In this document: positions 1 through 5,935 of the stretch, in pieces
How the letters are laid out: every line of letters begins with the position of its first letter
Position numbering within the stretch: position 1 is the stretch's first letter
Notes under the pieces: generated by a model
What the model was told of the DNA's origin: nothing
Database searches by the model: none
Seen by the model: the letters and a program-made list of their open reading frames with translations, nothing else
NCBI GenBank assembly: GCA_036276235.1
Contig: DATBDZ010000175.1
Span: 1-6,729, forward strand
DNA from: JANWHF01 sp036276235
GTDB taxonomy: Bacteria; Planctomycetota; Phycisphaerae; Tepidisphaerales; Tepidisphaeraceae
Length of the DNA: 6,729 nt
Reading direction: 5' to 3'
Position numbers and translations under genes: made by a program

Positions 1-781
1 CGATGCCGGGGGCGACGCGATCGTAAAATTGCTTGACAAATTTACCGTCCGGTGATGCCACCCCCGACTCCTTCGCGGCTGTGTCGAACGGCGATTGGAT
101 CGTGCCAATGCGCGATTGCCAGGAGTTGTTGTCATCGGCCCACTTGAAGCTTTCCAGGCCAATGCAAGGCACCGCCGCCGCGATCCGCTCATCGACCGCC
201 GCCGACAGGTAGGTTTCGATGCCGCCCTTCGACACGCCGAACAAGCCGATGCGGCTCTTGTCCACATCATCGCGCGTTTCCAGATAATCGACGAGGCGCA
301 TCACGTCCCAGACGGTATCAAAGAAAAATGGATGCTCGCGGCCATCGTGCCAGGCGAGCAAAATCGCCTGCTGATATTCGGCCGACCCATTGCCGGCTTT
401 GGTCCGCTCGCCGTGATAGCGGCCATCAATCGCCACGGCGACGAACCCCTTACCTGCGAGTTCGCGCAGAAGACTCAGCTCATTCGATTTATTCCCGCCG
501 GTTCCATGCAGCGCGATCACCACCGGCCGCCGACCAACGCTGTCAGTTCGCTTCACCAGAATCCCCGGCACCCGCTGGCCTGCCTCGGCGGCATACGTAA
601 AGTGAAACTCCGAAAGATCCCCATGCGCGGGTAGAGGCGTAACCTCCGCCGCCAACGGAACGCGGGGACGGTCAATCAGCTTGAGAAAATCCGAGCGCGA
701 ATCGCCGGCGCGGGCGAATCCCGACGACAGCGCTATTGCCCCAACCAACGCCAACCAGACCGCTGCGCGATTCTGTACCAT
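1..781 (-). CDS. Secreted alpha/beta hydrolase (dienelactone hydrolase/esterase-like), C-terminus beyond window
   Basis: Reading the minus strand from the ATG at 781 gives an open frame of 260 codons with no stop before the window edge. The N-terminus is a clear signal peptide: an Arg near the start, a hydrophobic stretch at residues 8-20, and a likely cleavage site after Ala-Arg-Ala (23-25), so the protein is probably exported. An oxyanion-type loop HGTGG lies at 92-96. The nucleophile elbow GVSKGG lies at 182-187 (the GxSxG pattern), with Ser184 as the likely nucleophile. The catalytic Asp and His would lie in the unseen part. An AGAGGAG ribosome binding site at 794-788, six bases before the ATG, supports this start. 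The order of features fits dienelactone-hydrolase or acetyl-xylan-esterase-like enzymes, but the substrate cannot be read from the sequence. It lies 28 bases downstream of the XRE antitoxin remnant and shares a strand with the CE15 esterase, so a role in polysaccharide de-esterification is possible (inference). Confidence 0.88.
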   Translation of the reverse strand, partial: MVQNRAAVWLALVGAIALSSGFARAGDSRSDFLKLIDRPRVPLAAEVTPLPAHGDLSEFHFTYAAEAGQRVPGILVKRTDSVGRRPVVIALHGTGGNKSNELSLLRELAGKGFVAVAIDGRYHGERTKAGNGSAEYQQAILLAWHDGREHPFFFDTVWDVMRLVDYLETRDDVDKSRIGLFGVSKGGIETYLSAAVDERIAAAVPCIGLESFKWADDNNSWQSRIGTIQSPFDTAAKESGVASPDGKFVKQFYDRVAPGI

Positions 782-809
782 GACGTGCTCCTCTGCACTG
801 CCCCATCGT

Positions 810-1025
810 TCAACTTGCGCGTCGGTGTGATTCTCGCCCGGGGCTGCCAAACTTTTTCAAGGCTCTGTCGATCTTGGCGACAGTCGATACATCCGGCGTC
901 ACTTTCGCTTTTTCGATCCTGTTGAGCGTCTCGGGCCGGATTCTGGCCAGTCGCGCCAATTGGGCCTGGGACAAGCCGGCGGCGACCCGATCGCACACGA
1001 TACCTCGCGCTATAGTCGCGCGTGC
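810..1025 (-). pseudogene. C-terminal remnant of an XRE-family HTH antitoxin
   Basis: The minus-strand frame ending with TGA at 812-810 encodes a Cro/C1-type helix-turn-helix: DRVAAGLSQAQLARLARI, then RPETLNRIEKAKVTPDVSTV and KIDRALKKFG. This matches XRE-type antitoxins, in which the HTH forms the C-terminal half, binds the operator and accompanies a toxin gene. Family-like sequence (ARATIARGIV) begins at about 1025. Further upstream the same frame stays open to the DUF433 stop but no longer resembles the family, and it has no ATG. The only visible start is a GTG at 998, which would give 62 residues with a nearly complete HTH. The usual N-terminal half of about 60 residues is missing, and the 5' side is fused out of frame to the DUF5615 remnant. 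A short HTH protein could still be made from the GTG, but I regard this as a degraded gene. The partner toxin is not in the window. Confidence 0.7.
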
Positions 1026-1132
1026 GATAAGCCCACATCTTGCGCACGTAATAGATCCAAGTCTGGGACGCGCAACAGCAACCCACGCACGATATCGCCG
1101 TTGAAGTTCTCGTCGCTCAGGAGGCGAAGCAT
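1010..1132 (-). pseudogene. Truncated DUF5615 PIN-like toxin gene (N-terminal 40 residues)
   Basis: The ATG at 1132 opens a short minus-strand frame that starts MLRLLSDENFNGDIVRGLLL and continues RVPDLDLLRAQDVGLSHARL to a TAG at 1012-1010. The SDEN-F start with an early acidic residue (Asp7), followed by a RVPDLDL-RAQDVGLSHA stretch, is the N-terminal signature of DUF5615 PIN-like proteins, which are putative RNases paired with DUF433 antitoxins. Intact members are roughly 110-120 residues and carry a second acidic motif of the LLTHDR type, which is absent here. The start lies seven bases after the DUF433 stop, the expected module order. Homology ends at about 1019, exactly where XRE antitoxin sequence begins in another frame. 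The product should be inactive because two thirds of the fold is missing. The identification rests on remembered family sequence, not on a search. Confidence 0.72.
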
Positions 1133-1139
1133 CGAAGGC

Positions 1140-1469
1140 TTATTTCTTGCGGGCCGCTGTCAATCTCGCACGGATCTCGCTCATGTCCGGCTGTGCCGCT
1201 TCGATTCGCCCTTGGACGGCGTCGGCTTCTTGTTCGCGCTTTTCCAGATACTCCTCAATCTCCCGCCGGTGGCGCAGGTAATACGCGATCACGGAATACA
1301 CGTCCTGCAAAGCGAGCGTGTCGTATCGCTGAACAATCGTTTCGGGAGTCGCGCCGTCCTGTAACGCGTGGATCACGATCTCCAGCAGCACGCGCGATTC
1401 ACCAACGCGAATCGCGCCGGCCTGGTCTTCGCGAAATGGCGGTACTTCTGCATGAACAGCAAAACCCAT
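1140..1469 (-). CDS. DUF433 family antitoxin-like protein
   Basis: This 109-residue protein carries the DUF433 pattern: PFREDQAGAIRVGESRVLLE (11-30), then IVIHALQDGATPETIVQRY (31-49) and LALQDVYSVIAYYLRHRREI (52-71). DUF433 is a small winged-helix-like domain usually found as the antitoxin or DNA-binding partner next to a PIN-like DUF5615 toxin. The C-terminal tail (72-109) is charged and helical, probably the toxin-wrapping segment. An AAGGA site at 1480-1476, six bases before the ATG at 1469, supports the start. The gene begins 37 bases after the CE15 stop and ends seven bases before the DUF5615 remnant. It appears intact although its toxin is truncated, so it is an orphan antitoxin. It may still bind DNA or neutralise a related toxin elsewhere (inference). 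Confidence 0.88.
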   Translation of the reverse strand: MGFAVHAEVPPFREDQAGAIRVGESRVLLEIVIHALQDGATPETIVQRYDTLALQDVYSVIAYYLRHRREIEEYLEKREQEADAVQGRIEAAQPDMSEIRARLTAARKK

Positions 1470-1506
1470 ATCGATTCCTTACTCGGTTCTCCGGCTCACA
1501 ATCATA

Positions 1507-2874
1507 TCACCGCGCCGGCGTCGCTGCGAAATGCCTTCCTGCAAACTCCAAAAACGCCCGCCAATCCTGCGGGGCGGCCATGTGGCCGCCCGTGTGATAA
1601 ATCCAGCCCAGATCACCACTCGTCTGGGCGACATCCAGCGGCGGCATTTCGGTCGTTCCCAGATCCTTCAAACCAAGCAGGCGATACACCGGGCCGGCGG
1701 CGACTTCCGCGAGAAATTCGCCGCGCGGGTCGGCCCATTGGTCGGTTGTGCCGCCGTTGATGAAGACTGGATGCGGCGCGTTGAGGGCGATCAGCATGTG
1801 CGAATCGACCGGCATCTGATTCCAGTGGCCGGCGTACTTCTGAAAGTTTCCGCAGAATTGCCAGGCGAAATTCTGGGCCATGTCGTCCACCGTTTCGCCC
1901 CAATCGCGGCGAGCGAGCGACGCGCCCATCTCGCCCGAACAACTGGAGAAGACCGCCGCGATCCGTCGATCTTGTGCGCCGGCCCAGAGAACGGTTTTGC
2001 CCAGGCGCGAGTGGCCCATGATGGAAACGTGCTTCGCGTCGATCGCCTTGTCGGTCTCAAAATAATCGATGACGCGGCTGATGCCCCACGACCAGGCGCT
2101 GATCGTTCCCCATTGATCGTCGGCAGGTTTGCTCTGCCCCGGCGCCAGAGTCATCGCAATCACGCCCGATGAAAACGTATTCGCATTGTCGGGCTGAACC
2201 TCGGTGTAGACGAGGGTGGCGTATCCCCAGCCGCGCGCCAGGATGTCAGCTATGGGATCGCCAAACCCCGCGCCGACGCGGGCGGGCGCGTTGGCGCGAG
2301 CGGGGGCGGTCGCCGGTGCACGGGCCGGCACGGTGGCGGGTCCGCGGCCACGAGCACCCGCGGCGGGGAATCCGAAGTTAATACACAAAACAATCGGCAC
2401 TGGCCCCTTCGCGCCAGCGGGCGTGTACATCGTCACGTTCACGCGCGGGCTGTTCTCGCGATCGCCGATCTGGCCGACGATTCGCTTCATGATCGCGGAG
2501 TTGTTCATCGCCGCCGGATCGGTCGAGGCGACGCTCCACGTCACCTTCGCCGCGTTCGCCGGCACGGCACCATAAATCTCCGTCTCATACAGCTTGAGAA
2601 TCTCCGGCCGGCGCTCCTTGAACCACGTATCCGCCTCCCGCACTGGTTGGCCACTGGCGAGCACGAGCGGGTCAGGCAACGTATACGTGCCGACCTTTGC
2701 CTCATCGTAATTGGAGATGTGCCCGGTCTTTGTCGCGGTGCGGATCGGATTGCCGTTCGCGTCAGAGCGATTGGCGGGGCGAGTTGTCGGTGGCGCGGGT
2801 TGCGCACAGACGGGCATCGAAAGCCCCAGCAAGCCGATCGCAATGATCCAGGAACGCGGAAATGTGCGGTTCAT
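1507..2874 (-). CDS. Secreted CE15 glucuronoyl-esterase-like protein
   Basis: This 455-residue protein resembles bacterial carbohydrate esterase family 15, whose characterised members cleave the ester bond between lignin alcohols and 4-O-methyl-glucuronic acid on xylan. A signal peptide spans about residues 1-24 (hydrophobic IIAIGLLGLSM, cleavage near VCA/Q), followed by a Pro/Thr/Arg linker (PAPPTTRPA). The core shows the TISAWSWGISRVIDYFETD segment (257-275), the nucleophile motif GHSRLGK (287-293, Ser289), AGAQDRRIAAVFSSCSGEMG (298-317), the CGNF and DSHMLIAL motifs (341-365), DQWADPRGEF (378-387) and a C-terminal GGHM (429-432) with His431 as the likely catalytic histidine. The acid position used by fungal members (Ser+23) is Cys312; Glu315 or Asp378 may substitute. 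An Ala/Pro/Arg-rich stretch at about 172-203 looks like an insertion. A GAGGTG site lies just before the ATG. The gene starts 14 bases after the pilT stop, so it is probably co-transcribed. Family call is strong, exact substrate is not. Confidence 0.9.
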   Translation of the reverse strand: MNRTFPRSWIIAIGLLGLSMPVCAQPAPPTTRPANRSDANGNPIRTATKTGHISNYDEAKVGTYTLPDPLVLASGQPVREADTWFKERRPEILKLYETEIYGAVPANAAKVTWSVASTDPAAMNNSAIMKRIVGQIGDRENSPRVNVTMYTPAGAKGPVPIVLCINFGFPAAGARGRGPATVPARAPATAPARANAPARVGAGFGDPIADILARGWGYATLVYTEVQPDNANTFSSGVIAMTLAPGQSKPADDQWGTISAWSWGISRVIDYFETDKAIDAKHVSIMGHSRLGKTVLWAGAQDRRIAAVFSSCSGEMGASLARRDWGETVDDMAQNFAWQFCGNFQKYAGHWNQMPVDSHMLIALNAPHPVFINGGTTDQWADPRGEFLAEVAAGPVYRLLGLKDLGTTEMPPLDVAQTSGDLGWIYHTGGHMAAPQDWRAFLEFAGRHFAATPAR

Positions 2875-2888
2875 CCTTCACCTCATTG

Positions 2889-3995
2889 TTAGTGCATCGA
2901 ATGTTTCCACAGATAATTCATCCGATCGCGCATGACGCCCGGATTGCGGGCACGGGCGGCGGCGACTTGCTCGCTGATTTGCCCGGCGACGCAAAGCCTT
3001 GCCAAATCCTGCTCCAGCGTCTGCATGCCCTGCGCGCCGCTGGCCTCCATGACTGAATATATCTGGGTCGTCTTCCCCGTTGCGATCAGGTTGGCGACGG
3101 CCGAATTAACGTGCAGCACCTCGCACGCCGCAACGCGGCGCGTGTGGCCTTCTTCGTGGCCCGTCGGCAGCAGATGCTGGGCAACGGCCGTCCGCAGGAC
3201 CAGGCAAAGCTGGCGGCGAATCCCTTCCTGCTCCTCGGCCGGAAAGACCGAGATCAATCGCTCGACAATCCCCACGCAATCGCCGGCATGAGCGGTCGTG
3301 AAGACCAGATGCCCCGTCTCGGCGGCGGTGATTGCGGTGCGGATCGTCGCCAGGTCGCGCGCCTCGCCGACGAGGATCACATCCGGGTCCTGTCGCAGCG
3401 CCGCAATTAGCGCATCGCTAAATGAGGGCGCATCGATCCCCACCTGCCGCTGGTTCACCAGCGCCTTGATCGGCCGATGAATGAATTCGATTGGATCTTC
3501 TATCGTTACAAGATGACAGGCTCGCGTGCGGTTGATGCGATCGAGCAGAGTCCCCAGCGTTGTGCTCTTGCCCGCTCCGGCGGGGCCACCCACGACGACA
3601 AGTCCATCCCGCAGATCGCAAAGCGACTCCAGAGATGGAGGCAGTCCCAATTCCGCCAGCGAAAGAAACGTCTCTTCAAGCCGGCGCAGCGCGATAGCGA
3701 GGTTTCCCTGGCGGCGGAAGATATTGAACCGGAACCGCGTGAGCCGAGGGCCGGACATCGCCCCGTCGATCGAGCCACATTCGGGGCCGTCCGGGTGCCT
3801 TGGCGCGATCAGGGCTGCAATCTCCTGCAAGTCACCGGCATTCGGAATGGGCGCACCTTCGATCGGTCGCAGAACCCCGTCAATGCGCAACATCGGAGAG
3901 ATTTCAGGCGCCAGGTGCAGATCAGAAGCGCCGGCTTCAATGCAAGCCGTCAACAGACGTTCGAGTCGCTCGGATGCGGGCGGTGAGTCGCTCAA
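2889..3995 (-). CDS. pilT: Type IV pilus retraction ATPase, PilT family
   Basis: This is a cytoplasmic hexameric secretion ATPase of the PilT/GspE superfamily, which powers pilus retraction. In order it shows an N-terminal ASDLHLAPEISPMLRIDGVL segment, the Walker A loop GPAGAGKSTT, the Asp box TIEDPIEFIH, the Walker B region DPDVILVGEARD, the His box ETGHLVFTTAHA and the PilT-like tail AVANLIATGKTTQI ... GMQTLEQDLARL. I chose the TTG at 3995 because it gives 368 residues, close to the usual PilT size, and starts just before the conserved N-terminal helix. The frame stays open upstream, with a TTG at 4052 and a GTG at 4244, but residues 14-55 of that longest version are translated palindromic repeat and not family sequence. 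There is no in-frame ATG near the domain start and no clear ribosome binding site, so the exact start is uncertain. No other pilus gene is visible. The stop lies 14 bases from the CE15 ATG. Confidence 0.88.
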   Translation of the reverse strand: MSDSPPASERLERLLTACIEAGASDLHLAPEISPMLRIDGVLRPIEGAPIPNAGDLQEIAALIAPRHPDGPECGSIDGAMSGPRLTRFRFNIFRRQGNLAIALRRLEETFLSLAELGLPPSLESLCDLRDGLVVVGGPAGAGKSTTLGTLLDRINRTRACHLVTIEDPIEFIHRPIKALVNQRQVGIDAPSFSDALIAALRQDPDVILVGEARDLATIRTAITAAETGHLVFTTAHAGDCVGIVERLISVFPAEEQEGIRRQLCLVLRTAVAQHLLPTGHEEGHTRRVAACEVLHVNSAVANLIATGKTTQIYSVMEASGAQGMQTLEQDLARLCVAGQISEQVAAARARNPGVMRDRMNYLWKHSMH

Positions 3996-4084
3996 GATGT
4001 CAGCCAGCTTATCTTGCCGGCGGCATGGGCGTCCAACTGGCGAGGTCTGCAAGTTTTCATCGCGGCGCGGTTTCGCCCTTAGAA

Positions 4085-4124
4085 CCCTCTCCCCTGTACT
4101 CAGGGGAGAGGGCAGGGTGAGGGG
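4085..4124. repeat. Palindromic REP-like element, copy A
   Basis: A 12-bp perfect stem (CCCTCTCCCCTG, loop TACT, CAGGGGAGAGGG; 4085-4112) is followed by a G-rich tail, CAGGGTGAGGGG. Copy B at 4169-4207 has the same stem in the opposite orientation, so the two can also pair with each other. This type of GC-rich intergenic palindrome is dispersed in many genomes and produces LSPLSTGER-like peptides when translated. It lies between argJ and the conserved part of pilT and may act as an argJ terminator or mRNA-stabilising hairpin (inference). Confidence 0.88.
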
Positions 4125-4168
4125 ACGGGCCGCGAACTTACGCGCTGTTCGGAGGTCGAAGCGTTCGT

Positions 4169-4207
4169 CCCCACCCCAGCCCTCTCCCCTGAGTACAGGG
4201 GAGAGGG
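4169..4207. repeat. Palindromic REP-like element, copy B (inverted to copy A)
   Basis: CCCCACCCCAG is followed by the same 12-bp stem seen in copy A (4180-4191 with 4196-4207, loop AGTA), in inverted orientation. A 44-base spacer (4125-4168) separates the copies. The tails differ slightly (CCCCACCCCAG against the complement CCCCTCACCCTG), while the stems are identical. The head-to-head pairing resembles a bacterial interspersed mosaic element. No transposase gene is in the window. Confidence 0.88.
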
Positions 4208-4274
4208 AGAAGGCGCGATTTCCGGTTTCGCCGCGCAGCACCACGATTCGTTCGAATAACAGCCACCTACCCCG

Positions 4275-5510
4275 TCAAGTGTGGTAATCCGCGTTAATCG
4301 TCACGTAATCCTTCGACAGATCGCACGTCCACACCGTCGCGGTTCCTTTGCCGCCACGGCAAATTAGTTCGGCGGTCACTTCTTTCGCCCTGAGCGCTTC
4401 GCTGACCTTTGCCGCGTCGAAGGGAACGGGCTGTCCGTTGCGGAAGACGGTCGTTCCCTGGAGCTTTAGCGCGCATCGATCGGGATCGAACGGAACGCCG
4501 GCGAAACCCGCCGCCGAGACGATGCGGCCCCAGTTTGGGTCGTTGCCGTTCATCGCGCATTTCACCAACGGTGAATTGGCGATCGTGCGTGCCATCGCGC
4601 GGGCGGCTTCTTCCGATGCCGCGCCGATGACCTTTACGACCACGACCTTTGTCGCGCCTTCGCCGTCGGCGGCGATTTGATATGCCAACGACTGGCACAC
4701 CTCATCCAGCCCCTTTGTAAAACCCGCGATCGATTTTGCGGAATCAATCTTCGCCGCGCTCGCGCCCGATGCGAGAATGGCGGCTGTGTCGTTGGTGCTG
4801 GCGTGATCGTCCACGGTCACGGTGTTGAAGCTGGTTTGAACCGCCTGAGCGATGAGCTTGCGTAGCAATGTGGGTGAGATCAAGGCGTCGGTCGTCAGAT
4901 ACGCCAGCATGGTGGCATGCTTCACTTTGCGCGCGTCACTGCCGCTATGCAGCGCCAAGCGCGGCCCGATCATCCCGCTTCCTTTGCAGACGCCGGCGAT
5001 GCTCACAACATCCCGCCCGATCTTGAACTCCACCGCGGCTGCTTTACGCTTCGTGTCGGTCGTCAAAATCGCATCGGCGAAGAGCAGCGCATGCTCCAGG
5101 CTATCTCCCAGATACTTGCCGCAGTCGAGAATGCCGGCGTCTATCTTTTCCATCGGAAGATGATGCCCAATGATTCCGGTCGAGGAACAAAGTACGTCAT
5201 CTTTGGGGCAGTCGATGACCTCTGCCGCGAGCTGGCACATCCGCATCGCATCGCGTTCACCCCGACGCCCGGTGCAGGCGTTGGCGTTGCCGGAGTTCAC
5301 GACGACGCCGCGCAGACGCCCGTCGGCGATATGCCGGCGGCCGATCTTCACGCCCGCCGCCACGACTTTGTTGGTGGTAAACACTGCCGCCGCGGCAGCG
5401 CGCGTTTCGCAAACGAGCAGGCCGATGTCCGGCGCGTTGCGTGACTTGATGCCGGCATAAAGCCCCGTCGCGCGAAATCCCCGCGGAGAAAGCAGATGCA
5501 ATGTCGCCAT
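4275..5510 (-). CDS. argJ: Glutamate N-acetyltransferase / amino-acid acetyltransferase ArgJ
   Basis: ArgJ transfers the acetyl group from N-acetylornithine to glutamate in the cyclic arginine pathway; bifunctional members also use acetyl-CoA. The 411 residues show family motifs throughout: GFRATGLYAGIK (11-22), VNSGNANACTG (71-81), the oxyanion segment SSTGIIG (109-115), KGSGMI (176-181), the self-cleavage site HATML (198-202) with Thr200 as nucleophile of the future beta subunit, FNTVTVDDHASTNDT (228-242), CAMNGNDPNWGRI (318-330) and the C-terminal NADYHT. The precursor should cut itself between Ala199 and Thr200 into alpha and beta chains. The segment between GMI and ATML is about 13 residues longer than in common homologues. 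The ATG at 5510 starts directly at the conserved N-terminus, although no strong ribosome binding site is visible. No other arg gene is next to it. It diverges from yceH and is followed by the palindromic repeat pair. Confidence 0.97.
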   Translation of the reverse strand: MATLHLLSPRGFRATGLYAGIKSRNAPDIGLLVCETRAAAAAVFTTNKVVAAGVKIGRRHIADGRLRGVVVNSGNANACTGRRGERDAMRMCQLAAEVIDCPKDDVLCSSTGIIGHHLPMEKIDAGILDCGKYLGDSLEHALLFADAILTTDTKRKAAAVEFKIGRDVVSIAGVCKGSGMIGPRLALHSGSDARKVKHATMLAYLTTDALISPTLLRKLIAQAVQTSFNTVTVDDHASTNDTAAILASGASAAKIDSAKSIAGFTKGLDEVCQSLAYQIAADGEGATKVVVVKVIGAASEEAARAMARTIANSPLVKCAMNGNDPNWGRIVSAAGFAGVPFDPDRCALKLQGTTVFRNGQPVPFDAAKVSEALRAKEVTAELICRGGKGTATVWTCDLSKDYVTINADYHT

Positions 5511-5935
5511 AGGTTCTGTGTCCCGAGAAGTAAGGCGGGGAAGCTAAACAAAAATTCGAGATGCGTCCACAGGCGGATGCAGATGCAGAGAGAATCGTCG
5601 GGGCGTCGTCGCGCCTTTTCCCTCCTCCGGCACTCCGAACATTTTGCATGAACAGTAACTCAAGTTGCCATCTGCGATTCCCACTCAGAAGTCCGGACAA
5701 CCGTCATGCAGAGGTACTCCGAAGCATCTGGCTGGATCGCGCGAATGGGCCAGATGCTTCGGAGTACCTCTGCATGACAGTGTGTGAAGCCAGTGGACAG
5801 AAATTCAGCAATCGCGGTCTCCCCAAAAAAGGAGTTAGGGCGCAGATGCAAAGTGTTGGGTGCTCCGGGGGAGGGAGCGACGCATTACATTGCCGTCATT
5901 TCTCGAACCCCAACTCCGCGACTAAACTTACAATC
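5511..5935. other. Non-coding divergent intergenic region between argJ and yceH
   Basis: These 425 bases separate the divergent starts of argJ and yceH and must contain both promoters, but I could not identify convincing -35/-10 pairs. The frame leading into yceH is open across the whole stretch, yet its translation is mainly repeat-derived and unlike the DUF480 family. The only clear structure is the 30-bp hairpin at 5703-5778. A short purine-rich tract (AAAAAAGGAG, about 5825-5834) is too far from the yceH ATG to serve as its ribosome binding site. Confidence 0.7.
5703..5778. repeat. Large perfect inverted repeat (30-bp arms, 16-base loop)
   Basis: The left arm 5703-5732 begins GTCATGCAGAGGTACTCCGA and the right arm 5749-5778 is its exact reverse complement over all 30 bases. 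The 16-base loop starts TGGATCGCGCG. Because the element is nearly palindromic, both strands translate to similar peptides (HAEVLRSIW ... DASEYLCMT), which are typical spurious translations of a dispersed repeat. It lies upstream of both flanking genes, so it is not a terminator for either. No flanking direct repeat is evident. It is most likely a non-autonomous dispersed palindromic element. Confidence 0.93.

Noticed and set aside
95..634. 179-residue plus-strand frame
   Set aside because: It is the complement of the alpha/beta hydrolase, which has a signal peptide, a GxSxG motif and a ribosome binding site; the plus-strand reading shows no recognisable domain.
733..1086. 117-residue minus-strand frame starting MGCCCASQTW
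   Set aside because: It has no family-like sequence. It overlaps the XRE and DUF5615 remnants and the hydrolase start in another frame, and its Arg-rich composition is typical of an out-of-frame reading.
1140..1469. DUF433 gene considered as part of a novel defence system
   Set aside because: The neighbours are decayed toxin-antitoxin genes and ordinary enzymes; no effector, nuclease or helicase of a defence system is present.
1531..2172. 213-residue plus-strand frame opposite the CE15 gene
   Set aside because: It is an antisense shadow of a clear CE15 coding region, in GC-rich DNA where long antisense frames are common.
4085..4207. Repeat pair considered as a CRISPR fragment
   Set aside because: Only two copies, in inverted orientation, with a G/C-rich stem and no direct-repeat/spacer periodicity or cas genes.
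3526..4287. 253-residue plus-strand frame opposite pilT
   Set aside because: Antisense shadow running through the palindromic repeats; the translation is Ser/Arg-rich with no family features, while the other strand has a full set of PilT motifs.
5660..5851. 63-residue minus-strand frame containing HAEVLRSIW
   Set aside because: It is the mirror translation of the 30-bp palindrome and has no independent coding evidence.
5561..5935. 125-codon N-terminal extension of yceH
   Set aside because: The extension is translated intergenic repeat (HAEVLRSIW-like) and DUF480 similarity begins at the ATG at 5936, so the shorter protein is preferred.
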